The notes beneath the pieces were generated by a model that had not been told where the DNA came from, did no database searches, and worked only from the letters and a program-made list of their open reading frames with translations. The translations under genes were made by a program, and so were the position numbers. From NCBI GenBank assembly GCA_021737275.1, contig JAIPEE010000012.1, positions 22,680 to 86,679 on the forward strand: DNA of 64,000 nt, given 5' to 3'. Positions 37,498 through 46,565 of this stretch are shown piece by piece (position 1 is the stretch's first letter; each line of letters starts with the position of its first letter). Source of the stretch: Desulfobacterales bacterium. Its GTDB lineage: Bacteria > Desulfobacterota > Desulfobacteria > Desulfobacterales > JAIPEE01.

Positions 37498-39441
37498 TCA
37501 GATTCCATTTTTAGTCAGATCTTTAATTTTTTTCTCAATTTCAGATTTATCATCTTCCCTGTTATCAAGAGATCGTTTGTAGAATTCAAGGGCCTGATCA
37601 TGATCATTTTTTTTCAGGTAGGCATCTCCAAGGTGTTCCAATATCGTGGGATCATCCGGAACAAGTTCAAAAGCCTTCAGCAGATAAAGCACAGCCTTAT
37701 CATAATCACCTTTTTTATAATAAACCCATCCAAGACTATCTGTAATATAGCCGTCATCCGGTTTCTGTTTTAAGGCTTCAATAATAAGCTGTTCCGCCTC
37801 ATCCAGGTTTTTACCCATATCTGCATAGGTATAGCCGATATAGTTCATGGCATTGGCATGTGCAGGATCAATTTTCAACACCTCTTTCATGGCAGCGATA
37901 GAGGCGTCCTTCCTTCCCCATTTATCATAAATAACACCAAGCCTGAAATGCATACGAACATTCTCCGGTTCAAGCTTAATTCCTTTTTTTAAAATCGTCT
38001 CCGCTTTTTCAAACTCATCCGTATCCTCATAAAAAGAGCCGAGATATAACATCAGATCAATGTTATCAGGGGCTATCTCCAGTTCCTCATTCAAATATTT
38101 CACAGCGTTTTCTACCTGTCCCAATTCGTTATAGAGATAGGCAATATGAATAATTGCATCCTGGTAGAATGGGGAATCCCTTGAGATTTTTTTGAAACTC
38201 GCAAGTGCTGATTCCTTTTCATTTTTCCCGTCATAGGAAAGACCTGTAAGGTAGTTAATAACGGAACTTTCAGGTGCGCCGACCCTCATACCATCCAGAA
38301 TGAAAAGCGTTTCATCAAACCGTTCCTTTTCTATATAATACTGAACAATGTATCTGATAATATCAGTTTCAGTATCAATTCTCCGACCTAAATCTTTTAA
38401 TATTGACGCCGCTTTATCTTTTTTCCCCACACGCTGATAATATCCGGAAAGCTCAATACCGGCCTCAACATTATTTGGATTCATTTCGAACAGCGCCATG
38501 TACTGCTCAAAAATCTTATCATTTTTATCTAAAAGTAAACCCTTTTCAGACAATTGCCCGGGAAACCTTAATGTCTGCCCTATCTGAATATTATCAGCAC
38601 TTTTCAATCCGGGATTATACTCTTTGATGACATTGAGTACGTTGTCGTTATAAAAACCATACCGGCCTATAGAGATTCGCCCGATTGTATCAGACGGTTT
38701 TACAGTGACAACAACAACCTCCGGGTCAACGCCGCTATAATCTTTATAAAGTTTAATCAGTGCCAGATGAGGTTCTTCAAGATCGGGCCTTAATTCAAGT
38801 GTCCGGTTAAATGCTTTTTCAGCTTTAAGGAAATGTCCCTGTTCCACATATATTTTTCCAAGAAAAAAATGACCGACATAAGCATCATCATATTGTTTTA
38901 CAAGCTTGTCGTAGATTTGCTCCGCCTTTTCATATTCGCCTGCATCCAGGTAGATATTTCCCAGAAATATATAGACATCTCTCTGGGCAGGATCCAGTAA
39001 AAGCGCTTTTTCATAGGCTTTTTTTGCAGCGTCATCATCTTTAAGTGTTTGTTTGATCTTTCCATAAATCACTAACGTCTCAACATTGTCCGGTTCCAGT
39101 TCAAGCATTTTTTCTACAACCGCAAGCGCGGATGAAGTGTCCCGCTGGTTGAGATATAATATGGCAAGTTCTTTTTGAAGATAGAGTTCATAAGGGTCTA
39201 TGTCGATTGCCTTTAAGAGGTAATGAACAGCCCGGGGAAGATCACCGTTAATCTCATTCATCTGGGAAAGAGAATAATAGTAATAGCTGTTTCCGGGTAA
39301 CTCGCTGTTTTCAGAAGAATCTTCTGTCTGAAGGTCTTCCGGCATCTGTGATTGAACGGTATTATTATTTGAAACGGCACAACCAAATCCCATGCCGACA
39401 ATAAGTGCTGCAAAAAACAGATATCTTAAAAAGAATTTCAT
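37498..39441 (-). CDS. TPR-repeat lipoprotein with an internal LysM domain
   Basis: 647 residues from ATG 39441, preferred because it creates a lipoprotein signal (FFAALIVGMGFGCAV); an upstream ATG at 39486 would bury it. About a dozen TPR units (for example AVHYLLKAIDIDPYELYLQKELA, AYEKALLLDPAQRDVYIFLGN) are interrupted by a LysM-like peptidoglycan-binding module (VVTVKPSDTIGRISIGRYG...NIQIGQTLRFPG). The protein is probably anchored to the outer membrane facing the periplasm as an assembly scaffold for envelope complexes. It heads the long minus-strand block and is followed by the LolB-like gene. Confidence 0.85.
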   Translation of the reverse strand: MKFFLRYLFFAALIVGMGFGCAVSNNNTVQSQMPEDLQTEDSSENSELPGNSYYYYSLSQMNEINGDLPRAVHYLLKAIDIDPYELYLQKELAILYLNQRDTSSALAVVEKMLELEPDNVETLVIYGKIKQTLKDDDAAKKAYEKALLLDPAQRDVYIFLGNIYLDAGEYEKAEQIYDKLVKQYDDAYVGHFFLGKIYVEQGHFLKAEKAFNRTLELRPDLEEPHLALIKLYKDYSGVDPEVVVVTVKPSDTIGRISIGRYGFYNDNVLNVIKEYNPGLKSADNIQIGQTLRFPGQLSEKGLLLDKNDKIFEQYMALFEMNPNNVEAGIELSGYYQRVGKKDKAASILKDLGRRIDTETDIIRYIVQYYIEKERFDETLFILDGMRVGAPESSVINYLTGLSYDGKNEKESALASFKKISRDSPFYQDAIIHIAYLYNELGQVENAVKYLNEELEIAPDNIDLMLYLGSFYEDTDEFEKAETILKKGIKLEPENVRMHFRLGVIYDKWGRKDASIAAMKEVLKIDPAHANAMNYIGYTYADMGKNLDEAEQLIIEALKQKPDDGYITDSLGWVYYKKGDYDKAVLYLLKAFELVPDDPTILEHLGDAYLKKNDHDQALEFYKRSLDNREDDKSEIEKKIKDLTKNGI

Positions 39442-39572
39442 AAGATCACTGTTAATAATATCTTTGTGAAAACAGAATTTATGCATAAATAGTAACTTTC
39501 AGTTTTATATGGCTTTGTGTTCTTTATTGATTTAACTTAGTCTAATAGAATTACTTTAGAAGTGGCCTTTAG

Positions 39573-40526
39573 TTAATCCGTTCCAGGTTTATTAGCGTAA
39601 GTATCAAAATCTTTTATCTCTCGCTTAAAAAACTCCCGCATTTTTTTTATGATATTTTTTTCAACCTGCCGAACCCTTTCCCTTGAAATATCGTATCTGT
39701 CACCGATTTCTTGCAGCGTAACCGGTGAGTCTGTAAAAACACGCTGTTCAAAAATTTCAATTTCTCTATCGGTCAGTTTCTTTTTAAACTCATCAATTTT
39801 GGTATGTAAAAGCGATTCCATCTCTTTTTGTGCAACCGTTTCCTCAATGGATTCGGTTGACGTGCTTAAAAATTCAATGCGTTCCGTATCGGAATCCTCC
39901 TTAAGAGGGGCATCAAGAGAGACATCCCAGCCATCAAGACGCTGATCCATATCCACAATTTCACGTTCGGAAACACCAAGTCGTTCTGAAAGAAGTTTGG
40001 GCTTCGGATCAAACCCCTGTTCAACAAGTTTCTGTTTTTCCTTTTTCAGCTTAAAAAACAGTTTGCGCTGCCCCTGAGTTGTTCCTATTTTCACAAGACG
40101 CCAGTTATCCATTATAAATTTCAGGATATATGCCTTGATCCAGAATGAGGCATAATAAGAAAACTTTACATTTTTATAAGGATCAAACTTTTTTACAGCC
40201 TGCATCAAACCGATATTCCCCTCCTGAATTAAATCCAGCAGGTTCTGCATCCAGACTCGTTGAAACTCAAGCGCAATTTTAACAACCAGCCTGAGATTTG
40301 ATGTTACAAGTGCATAAGCTGCATCCTGGTCTTCATCTTCCCTGACTTTTACAGCAAGCTCCTTTTCCTGTTCCCGGGTCAACAGTTTATACCGGCTGAC
40401 CTCCATAAGATAGCGCTGAAGCGGGTCAAATTTTGCAACGGCCTTATCATCAGGATTTTTCAAGGCTTTTCTGGGATTATTTAATATCTCGTCAGCATCT
40501 TTATAATATTTATCATTATCTGTCAT
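39573..40526 (-). CDS. rpoH: RNA polymerase sigma-32 type factor
   Basis: 317 residues of the sigma-70 family, group 3. Region 2 includes NLRLVVKIALEFQRVWMQNLLDLIQEGNIGLMQAVKKFDP and the DNA-melting FSYYASFWIKAYILKFIMDN. QRKLFFKLKKEKQKL matches the RpoH box that marks heat-shock sigma factors. Region 3 has LSERLGVSEREI, and region 4 has the helix-turn-helix TLQEIGDRYDISRERVRQVE. It should direct heat-shock and envelope-stress genes. The gene stands alone, divergent from the tRNA. Confidence 0.9.
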   Translation of the reverse strand: MTDNDKYYKDADEILNNPRKALKNPDDKAVAKFDPLQRYLMEVSRYKLLTREQEKELAVKVREDEDQDAAYALVTSNLRLVVKIALEFQRVWMQNLLDLIQEGNIGLMQAVKKFDPYKNVKFSYYASFWIKAYILKFIMDNWRLVKIGTTQGQRKLFFKLKKEKQKLVEQGFDPKPKLLSERLGVSEREIVDMDQRLDGWDVSLDAPLKEDSDTERIEFLSTSTESIEETVAQKEMESLLHTKIDEFKKKLTDREIEIFEQRVFTDSPVTLQEIGDRYDISRERVRQVEKNIIKKMREFFKREIKDFDTYANKPGTD

Positions 40527-40685
40527 TTTTATTTTCCCGGCACCATTTTCTGCAATATCAAACTATCTGAAGCAAATGGGAATTTGAATTTTATTTACCA
40601 AATGGAAATCTTGATAAAACATTTCTCTATTTTATTTTTTATAGACAATCAAAAATACATATGTTAATGACAGTCTCGTTTTTAA

Positions 40686-40762
<77 letters not shown>

Positions 40763-41319
40763 CAATTCACTTAATGATTTCAAATAGATAGCCCGATGTC
40801 TTTTTTATGTCATTATTATTAATATCGAAAATTCCTGAATTAAAACGCAATATTCAAAAAATAGTATGTTTCTCCGGCAGCCTGCGATTATCTACAGAAT
40901 TATGTACTATATCATTCACAACGATAAATTAAAACCTAATTATTAAAAGGCTGTCTAAAAATACAAATCGGTTTGTGTGCCGGCGGTATTCGATAAGCAT
41001 CGTTACTAACCAGGTATTAAGTAAATCAAAGAAATGTGCATTGCAGTTTCCCTTATAAATATCAAACGCTGATTATCGTTAAGACAATGCCTGTAAAACC
41101 ATATTGCCGCTTGCAATCCATTAATTTTTATCTTAATTTATAATTCATGTAATTATTTTTCAGCTTTTTAATGCGGTACTTTTAATTAAGATATTCTTTC
41201 ACATTTTATTCATAACTGACCACGACATTTCGTTTTTAGTTTCAAATTTACTTGTAATTCAACTTAAGGGTATCTCTATAAGATTTCCGACTTAAAATTA
41301 AACTCACCGGAGCATTATT
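40763..41319. other. Intergenic AT-rich region after the tRNA
   Basis: 557 bases with no supported gene, hairpin terminator or repeat on either strand. The last 50 bases carry a ribosome binding site (CCGGAG) for the HD-GYP gene. There is no sign of an integrated element at the tRNA 3' end: no duplicate of its terminal bases is seen nearby. Confidence 0.5.
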
Positions 41320-43155
41320 ATGGACACATCTAAAACTCATCAAAATCAGCATAAAATTAATAACCGGGATAAGACGATTAATGTCAGAAAATTTCCTGCA
41401 CACCACAAACTTGATAATTTTCTCCAGACCGTTACAAAGAATATAAATATTTTTGCATCATCTCAGGTTAGCCGGTGCCGGGATGCCGGTATTGATGCGC
41501 TTGCCACAACCCTGGAAAAAGACATCAATGGTTTTTCAGAAAAAATCGTATCAGACATTAAGGATTATGCCCTTGATCAGGTTGAATATATTGAACAGAG
41601 TGCCCGGATCGGCATTGCACTTTCAGTTGAAAAAAACATCAACAAGCTTCTGGAGATGATCGTTGACCATTCAAGAACCTTTTCCCATGCAGATGCCGGT
41701 ACACTCTATACGGTGAATGACGACAAACGGACCATGTCTTTCAAGATCCTGCAAAACGACAGTATGAATATCCGAATGGGCGTTTCCAACGGAAAAGGTA
41801 TCAAATTTCAAGATGTGCCGCTCTATATTGATGATAAACCCAACAATGCCAATGTCTCATCTTATGTGGCCATTTCAGGTAAAACAGTTAATATTCCTGA
41901 CGTTTATGAAGCGGAGGGTTTTGACTTTACCGGTCCCAAAAAATATGATGAATCAACCGGATACCGATCAAAATCCATGCTGGTTATTCCTCTGAAAAAT
42001 CATGAAAATGAAATTATTGGTGTCCTTCAACTTCTCAATTCCCAGAAGCCCGGCACCACAGAAGTGATTCCTTTTTCTGAAGAGTATGTTGAACTTGTTG
42101 AGTCTCTGGCATCTCAGGCTGCCGTTTCTCTGACCAATGCCCAGCTGATTCAAGACTTAAGAAATTTGTTTGATGCGTTTATCAAAACCATTGCAACCGC
42201 AATTGATGAAAAATCACCTTATACCGGCGGCCATGTCAGTCGTGTTGTGAAACTGACCATGTTAATAGCCGAAAAGGTTAATCAGGCAACATCCGGTTCT
42301 TTCAAGGACATATCTCTTTCGGATGAAGAGATGGAAGAGCTACGGCTGGCGGCATGGATGCATGATGTCGGCAAAATCACAACCCCTGAGTATGTTGTTG
42401 ATAAACAGACAAAGCTCGAAACTATTTTTGACCGGATTCACCTCATCGAAACTCGCTTCAACATGATTGCAGGTCTGATTCAGAACGAAGGAATGGAGAA
42501 AAAACTCACGCATTTACAAAACGGTATCAGCGACACTTCTGTTCTTAATGAAATTGACCGGCAAACAACAGATGCTGTTAAGGCTGTTTACGATGATCTT
42601 GAGTTTATTAAAAAGAGCAACACACCCGGTGAATTTATGACTGATGATCATCTTGCCCGTGTTAAACAGATTTCAGAAAAAACATATAACCTGAAAGGCA
42701 CACAATTTAATTTTCTTGATGAAAATGAAATGATGAATCTGAATATTCGAAAAGGTTCACTTACAGATGAAGAACGGGATGTGATTCAAAACCATGTGAC
42801 CATGTCCATCAAAATGTTATCCCAGCTCCCCTTTCCCAAAGGGCTTACCCGTGTTCCTGAATATGCCGGTGCCCACCATGAAAAGATTGATGGTACAGGT
42901 TATCCGCTGGGACTTTCAGGTGAAAAACTTTCACTACAGGGTCGGATCATGGCTATTGCAGATATTTTTGAAGCCTTGACCGCTAAAGACAGGCCGTATA
43001 AAAAACCGATGCCGCTTTCACAGGCGGTTAAAATAATGGGTTTTATGAAAAAAGACCGGCACATTGATGCGGATATCCATGATCTTTTTATAGATGACAA
43101 AATTTACTATGACTATGCTAAAAAAGAATTAAACCCGGAACAAATCGATGAATAA
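41320..43155 (+). CDS. GAF and HD-GYP domain protein (cyclic-di-GMP phosphodiesterase-like)
   Basis: 611 residues. An N-terminal helical region is followed by a GAF domain at about 105-275 (HSRTFSHADAGTLYTV, SMLVIPLKNHENEIIGVLQLLNS). The HD-GYP domain begins TGGHVSRVVKLTMLIAE, carries H348-D349 (MHDVGKI) and, 170 residues later, HHEKIDGTGYPLGLSG starting at 519. That gap is far longer than the usual 70-80 residues, so a helical insertion sits inside the domain. The GYP motif is present, so cleavage of cyclic-di-GMP or a related dinucleotide is plausible. The stop overlaps the next gene by 8 bases. Confidence 0.88.
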   Translation: MDTSKTHQNQHKINNRDKTINVRKFPAHHKLDNFLQTVTKNINIFASSQVSRCRDAGIDALATTLEKDINGFSEKIVSDIKDYALDQVEYIEQSARIGIALSVEKNINKLLEMIVDHSRTFSHADAGTLYTVNDDKRTMSFKILQNDSMNIRMGVSNGKGIKFQDVPLYIDDKPNNANVSSYVAISGKTVNIPDVYEAEGFDFTGPKKYDESTGYRSKSMLVIPLKNHENEIIGVLQLLNSQKPGTTEVIPFSEEYVELVESLASQAAVSLTNAQLIQDLRNLFDAFIKTIATAIDEKSPYTGGHVSRVVKLTMLIAEKVNQATSGSFKDISLSDEEMEELRLAAWMHDVGKITTPEYVVDKQTKLETIFDRIHLIETRFNMIAGLIQNEGMEKKLTHLQNGISDTSVLNEIDRQTTDAVKAVYDDLEFIKKSNTPGEFMTDDHLARVKQISEKTYNLKGTQFNFLDENEMMNLNIRKGSLTDEERDVIQNHVTMSIKMLSQLPFPKGLTRVPEYAGAHHEKIDGTGYPLGLSGEKLSLQGRIMAIADIFEALTAKDRPYKKPMPLSQAVKIMGFMKKDRHIDADIHDLFIDDKIYYDYAKKELNPEQIDE

Positions 43156-43942
43156 GAACCGACAAAAATTTAACAAAATATTTTTGATTTTATTTCTTTT
43201 CCTTTTTTTAATATCCTGTGCAGGCTCGCCTTACACCGGACGCCGGCAGTTTTTGATGATATCTTCCGAACAGGAAGTGGCATTGGGCGAACAGGCATAT
43301 AACGATATGCTTCTAAAGGTTAAGTTAAGCAAAGATAAAGATCTTGTTGAAATGGTCAATCGTGTTGGCAACAGGATTGCAAAAGTAGCTGAGCGCCCTG
43401 ACTATAATTGGGAATTTAGTGTAATTGACGATGACAATGTTGCCAATGCATTTGCCCTGCCCGGTGGGAAAACGGCTGTTTATACCGGAATTTTGAAATA
43501 TACTGCCGATGAAAATGGTTTGGCATTTGTACTTGCCCATGAAATCGCCCACGCCCTTGCCCGGCATGGTGCTGAAAGAATGAGCCAGATGATGCTTCTT
43601 CAGCTTGGACAGGCAGGAATCGGTGCTGCCCTCTATTCTGAAAGCGAGGCAACTCAGATCGCTGTAAGTCAGGCATATAATATTGCATCAACTGTTGGAA
43701 TTACGCTTCCTTACAGCCGTACCCAGGAATATGAAGCAGATCATATCGGATTGATTTTGATGGCAAAAGCCGGATATGATCCCAAAACAGCAACAGCGTT
43801 TTTCAAACGTATGTTGGCGGGAAACAGCGGCGGCAGGCCGCTTGAGATTTTATCAACCCATCCGGCAGATGATAAGCGTCTCGCAGAACTGCAGGCGCTC
43901 ATCCCTGAAGCACGGAAATATTATAAAAAGAGAAAAAATTAA
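43148..43942 (+). CDS. M48-family periplasmic metalloprotease lipoprotein
   Basis: 264 residues with a lipoprotein signal peptide (KIFLILFLFLFLISC; Cys24). The family opening SPYTGRRQFLMISSEQEVALGEQAY is that of BepA/LoiP-like proteases. The zinc site is H131-E-I-A-H135 (LAHEIAHALARHGAERMSQ), with the third ligand in QEYEADHIGL. It likely degrades misfolded outer-membrane proteins. Unlike E. coli BepA there is no TPR tail. It is translationally coupled to the GAF/HD-GYP gene upstream. Confidence 0.93.
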   Translation: MNKNRQKFNKIFLILFLFLFLISCAGSPYTGRRQFLMISSEQEVALGEQAYNDMLLKVKLSKDKDLVEMVNRVGNRIAKVAERPDYNWEFSVIDDDNVANAFALPGGKTAVYTGILKYTADENGLAFVLAHEIAHALARHGAERMSQMMLLQLGQAGIGAALYSESEATQIAVSQAYNIASTVGITLPYSRTQEYEADHIGLILMAKAGYDPKTATAFFKRMLAGNSGGRPLEILSTHPADDKRLAELQALIPEARKYYKKRKN

Positions 43943-43960
43943 ATACATTGACCCCTGCTG

Positions 43961-44122
43961 TCAGGCGTTATTTTTAAATGAAAAGGTAAATTCAGGCTGC
44001 CAGAATTTTTGGTAGGGCTTACAGCTCTTTTTTCTCGCACAATTTTTTTTGCACGCCATGGGGTTTTTTTTATAGGTACCTTTTTTTAACGGACACCAGA
44101 TATATTTTTCAGTATCAATCAT
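43961..44122 (-). CDS. 53-residue four-cysteine basic protein, unknown function
   Basis: A short ATG frame lying between two plus-strand genes. It reads MIDTEKYIWCPLKKGTY at the start, then MACKKNCARKKSCKPYQKF. The four cysteines (C10, C24, C28, C34) and eleven or more lysines suggest a tiny metal-binding or nucleic-acid-binding knuckle. Aromatic residues follow the last Cys (PYQKFWQPEFTF). No strong ribosome binding site is visible, but the cysteine spacing and amino acid make-up look like a real protein. Confidence 0.5.
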   Translation of the reverse strand: MIDTEKYIWCPLKKGTYKKNPMACKKNCARKKSCKPYQKFWQPEFTFSFKNNA

Positions 44123-44218
44123 AGTTCAATTCTGTTCATTATAAAATCTGCTATTCGATTAGTATTTTTTTATTCAACAATCAACCGAAATAATCTGCTT
44201 ATTGTATAAAGGGAGAAA

Positions 44219-45223
44219 TTGATGGAGAACAGACAAAAATGGAATCCCGGGGCCTTGTTCAAGCTTTCAGGCAGTTACTGGAACTGCTGTACATTACATG
44301 CAGCTGTCAAGCTTGATATCTTTACCATAATTGGGGATGATACCCTGCCTGCTGATGATGTGGCGTCATTGATAAACGGTTCTGCCAGGGGTACTGAAAT
44401 GCTGTTAAATGCCGTTTCAGCCATGGGGCTTTTAAACAAGGCTGACGGACTATATAAAAACACACCGGCGTCAACCGAATGGTTATCCAAAACATCTCCG
44501 AAATATATCGGTTTTATGATTATGCACCACCACCATCTTGTAGATTCATGGTTCCAACTTGATGAGTCTGTTAAAACCGGCAAGCCGGCAAGGGATCGGG
44601 CATCGTTCAGTGAAGAAGAGACTCGCGAAAGTTTTTTAATGGGCATGTTTAACCTGGCCATGGGCCTGGCCCCCGAGATTGTCTCAAAAATTGATCTTTC
44701 CGAAAAAAAAAGGTTGCTGGATCTGGGCGGCGGCCCCGGAACCTATGCCATTCATTTTTGTCAAAAAAACCCCGGCCTGACGGCCGTCGTTTATGATCTG
44801 CCAACAACAAAGCCTTTTGCAGAAAAAACAATAAACAAATTTGACCTATCAGACCGAATCAGGTTCAATGACGGAAATTTTATCACAAAAGGTATTGAAG
44901 GTACGTATGATGTGGCATGGCTATCTCACATTCTTCACGGTGAAGGCCCTGAAGATTGTTTTAACCTGATTCAAAAAGCGGTTGATGTCCTTGAATCCGG
45001 CGGCATGATCGTTATCCATGAGTTTATATTAAATAATGAAATGGACGGCCCGCTGTTTCCGGCTCTCTTCTCTTTGAATATGTTAACCGGCACGCCTTCA
45101 GGCCAGGCTTATTCTGAGCGGCAGTTAGGCGATATGCTGAAAAATGCCGGTATTAAACAAATACACAGAATTGCAGTCACATCACCCAATGATTCAGGTA
45201 TAATCGCAGGATTCAAACCCTGA
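44219..45223 (+). CDS. SAM-dependent O-methyltransferase with dimerisation domain
   Basis: 334 residues. The N-terminal winged-helix dimerisation domain (LFKLSGSYWNCCTLHAAVKLDIF) is followed by the class I methyltransferase domain, with SAM loop LLDLGGGPGTYAIHFCQ, acidic residue in VVYDLPTT, DGNF and the late GGMIVIHEFIL. The layout is that of plant-type caffeate/hydroxyneurosporene O-methyltransferases (Methyltransf_2). The usual catalytic His region reads WLSHILHGEGPEDC. The substrate is unknown. AGGGAG precedes the ATG. A hairpin terminator follows at 45253. Confidence 0.87.
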   Translation: MMENRQKWNPGALFKLSGSYWNCCTLHAAVKLDIFTIIGDDTLPADDVASLINGSARGTEMLLNAVSAMGLLNKADGLYKNTPASTEWLSKTSPKYIGFMIMHHHHLVDSWFQLDESVKTGKPARDRASFSEEETRESFLMGMFNLAMGLAPEIVSKIDLSEKKRLLDLGGGPGTYAIHFCQKNPGLTAVVYDLPTTKPFAEKTINKFDLSDRIRFNDGNFITKGIEGTYDVAWLSHILHGEGPEDCFNLIQKAVDVLESGGMIVIHEFILNNEMDGPLFPALFSLNMLTGTPSGQAYSERQLGDMLKNAGIKQIHRIAVTSPNDSGIIAGFKP

Positions 45224-45252
45224 TTTTTAAATCATCCGTTTTATATTTTGTG

Positions 45253-45293
45253 CCTGTCTGAATGAATATATGATATCAGACAGGTTGTTTTTC
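45253..45293 (+). terminator. Hairpin terminator after the O-methyltransferase gene
   Basis: CCTGTCTGA (45253-45261) pairs perfectly with TCAGACAGG (45276-45284) around a 14-base loop, followed by TTGTTTTT. A third copy of TCAGACAGG at 45346-45354 lies over the ribosome binding site of the next gene, so the left arm has two possible partners. Confidence 0.65.
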
Positions 45294-45360
45294 TGCTTGA
45301 AAGAATTCCCCTTTCTCTGTATCACTTTCAAACTATTCAACTTAATCAGACAGGAATTTT

Positions 45361-45837
45361 ATGTTATATCCAATTCTATTAATGACCGGTGTTTTTGTTC
45401 TGGGGTTCATTGTTTTAAGAAACCTGAAGCAGCAGCTTACAAAAGTATCCCTCAGGAGTTTGAAGATCTGCATAGAAAAAAGATTTGAGGGGCAGGAAAT
45501 TATCATGAAGACATTTGAGGCCAACTTTCTGGGCCTGAAATCCCATGGACCCCGCCAACGCAGAGGAATAGGTGCGCTTGTACTCACAAAAGACCGGCTT
45601 TCATTCAGCCTGATGTGCCGTAGAAGAGAAGTTGTCATCCCTGTTGAAAAAATTTGTCTGGTTACCCTTAAAAATAATTATATGGAGCAAGATTTGAGAT
45701 TTCCGATGCTTTATATCGAATACCCGATAAAAAATTTTATGGATCACGGTGCATGGTTTGTTGATGAACCGGAAAAATGGATGGACGCCATTAACCTGCT
45801 GATACAATCAGACAATGAAACGATAAAGGACACTTAA
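45361..45837 (+). CDS. Single-helix membrane-anchored protein of unknown function
   Basis: 158 residues. The N-terminus is one membrane helix (YPILLMTGVFVLGFIVLRNL), probably an uncleaved anchor. The rest is beta-rich (GIGALVLTKDRLSFSLMCRRREVVIPVEKICLVTLK), resembling PH/GRAM-like domains that bind lipids or peptides at membranes, though I do not assign a family. The end is helical (EPEKWMDAINLLIQS). CAGGA lies 6 bases before the ATG within a repeat that may be masked by a hairpin. The stop is one base before the next methyltransferase start, so the two are coupled. Confidence 0.7.
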   Translation: MLYPILLMTGVFVLGFIVLRNLKQQLTKVSLRSLKICIEKRFEGQEIIMKTFEANFLGLKSHGPRQRRGIGALVLTKDRLSFSLMCRRREVVIPVEKICLVTLKNNYMEQDLRFPMLYIEYPIKNFMDHGAWFVDEPEKWMDAINLLIQSDNETIKDT

Positions 45838-45838
45838 T

Positions 45839-46462
45839 ATGCCTAATGTAATTGTTCCAAATCCGGAATCTTATTTCAGACAGTTTGTACCTTCTCAACA
45901 GGGGGTATTAAAAACCATTGAAAAAGAAGCCGCACAGGAATTCATACCGATTATTGGCCCGGTTGTCGGCACACTTCTGAATATTCTGGCAATTACATCC
46001 GGTGCAAAAAGAATACTCGAAATAGGAACGGCGATCGGATACTCAGGTATTTTCTTTGCTGAAGCATGTAAGATAACCGATGGAAAACTTACAACCATAG
46101 AGATGAATCCGGCCCATGCTGACCGGGCAGCAGACAATTTTAAAAAATCCGGGCTCTCAGATTTTACAGAGGTATTAAATGGTGATGCTCGGGACATATT
46201 AAATGGGATGGCAGAATCATTTGACATGGTATTTCTGGATATTGACAAAGTTACCTATATTGACCTTCTGGAGCCGTGCCACAAAATTTTAAAGAACAAT
46301 GGACTGATGATTACAGACAATGTAGCTTTTAAAGAATCCGATGAATTTAATCAGGCCCTGAAAGCGCATACGGGCTTCAGGTCTGTCCCTCTATATGCAT
46401 TTCTCCCTGACCATTCTCCGGAATATGACGGTCTCAGTTTTGCCTTAAAGCGGGAATCATAA
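45839..46462 (+). CDS. Family 3 (catechol/caffeoyl-CoA-like) O-methyltransferase
   Basis: 207 residues of the class I SAM methyltransferase family O-MT 3. Motifs are ILEIGTAIGYSGIFFAEA (SAM loop), LTTIEMNPAHADRAADNFKKSGL, NGDARDIL, and the metal-binding MVFLDIDKVTYIDLLE with ITDNVAF. Metal-dependent methylation of a catechol-like or nucleoside hydroxyl is the family activity (as in TrmR for tRNA). The substrate here is unknown. It is tightly linked to the membrane protein upstream. Confidence 0.88.
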   Translation: MPNVIVPNPESYFRQFVPSQQGVLKTIEKEAAQEFIPIIGPVVGTLLNILAITSGAKRILEIGTAIGYSGIFFAEACKITDGKLTTIEMNPAHADRAADNFKKSGLSDFTEVLNGDARDILNGMAESFDMVFLDIDKVTYIDLLEPCHKILKNNGLMITDNVAFKESDEFNQALKAHTGFRSVPLYAFLPDHSPEYDGLSFALKRES

Positions 46463-46483
46463 AATTTTGTTATCAAATTTCCT

Positions 46484-46513
46484 TTGACAACAATCCGGTT
46501 CTTTTCGTATTAA
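46484..46513 (+). promoter_or_regulatory. Sigma-70-type promoter for the PurF-like gene
   Basis: TTGACA at 46484-46489, an 18-base spacer and TATTAA at 46508-46513, about 50 bases before the ATG. The leader has no riboswitch-like structure that I can see. Confidence 0.45.
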
Positions 46514-46565
46514 ACCCGACATACTTTTTATCTTTATTATTTTTATTAAAATTATGAGGTGATCA

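Noticed and set aside
40640..40670. TAGACA and TTAATG as a tRNA promoter
   Set aside because: The boxes match poorly and several alternatives of equal quality occur in the same AT-rich stretch.
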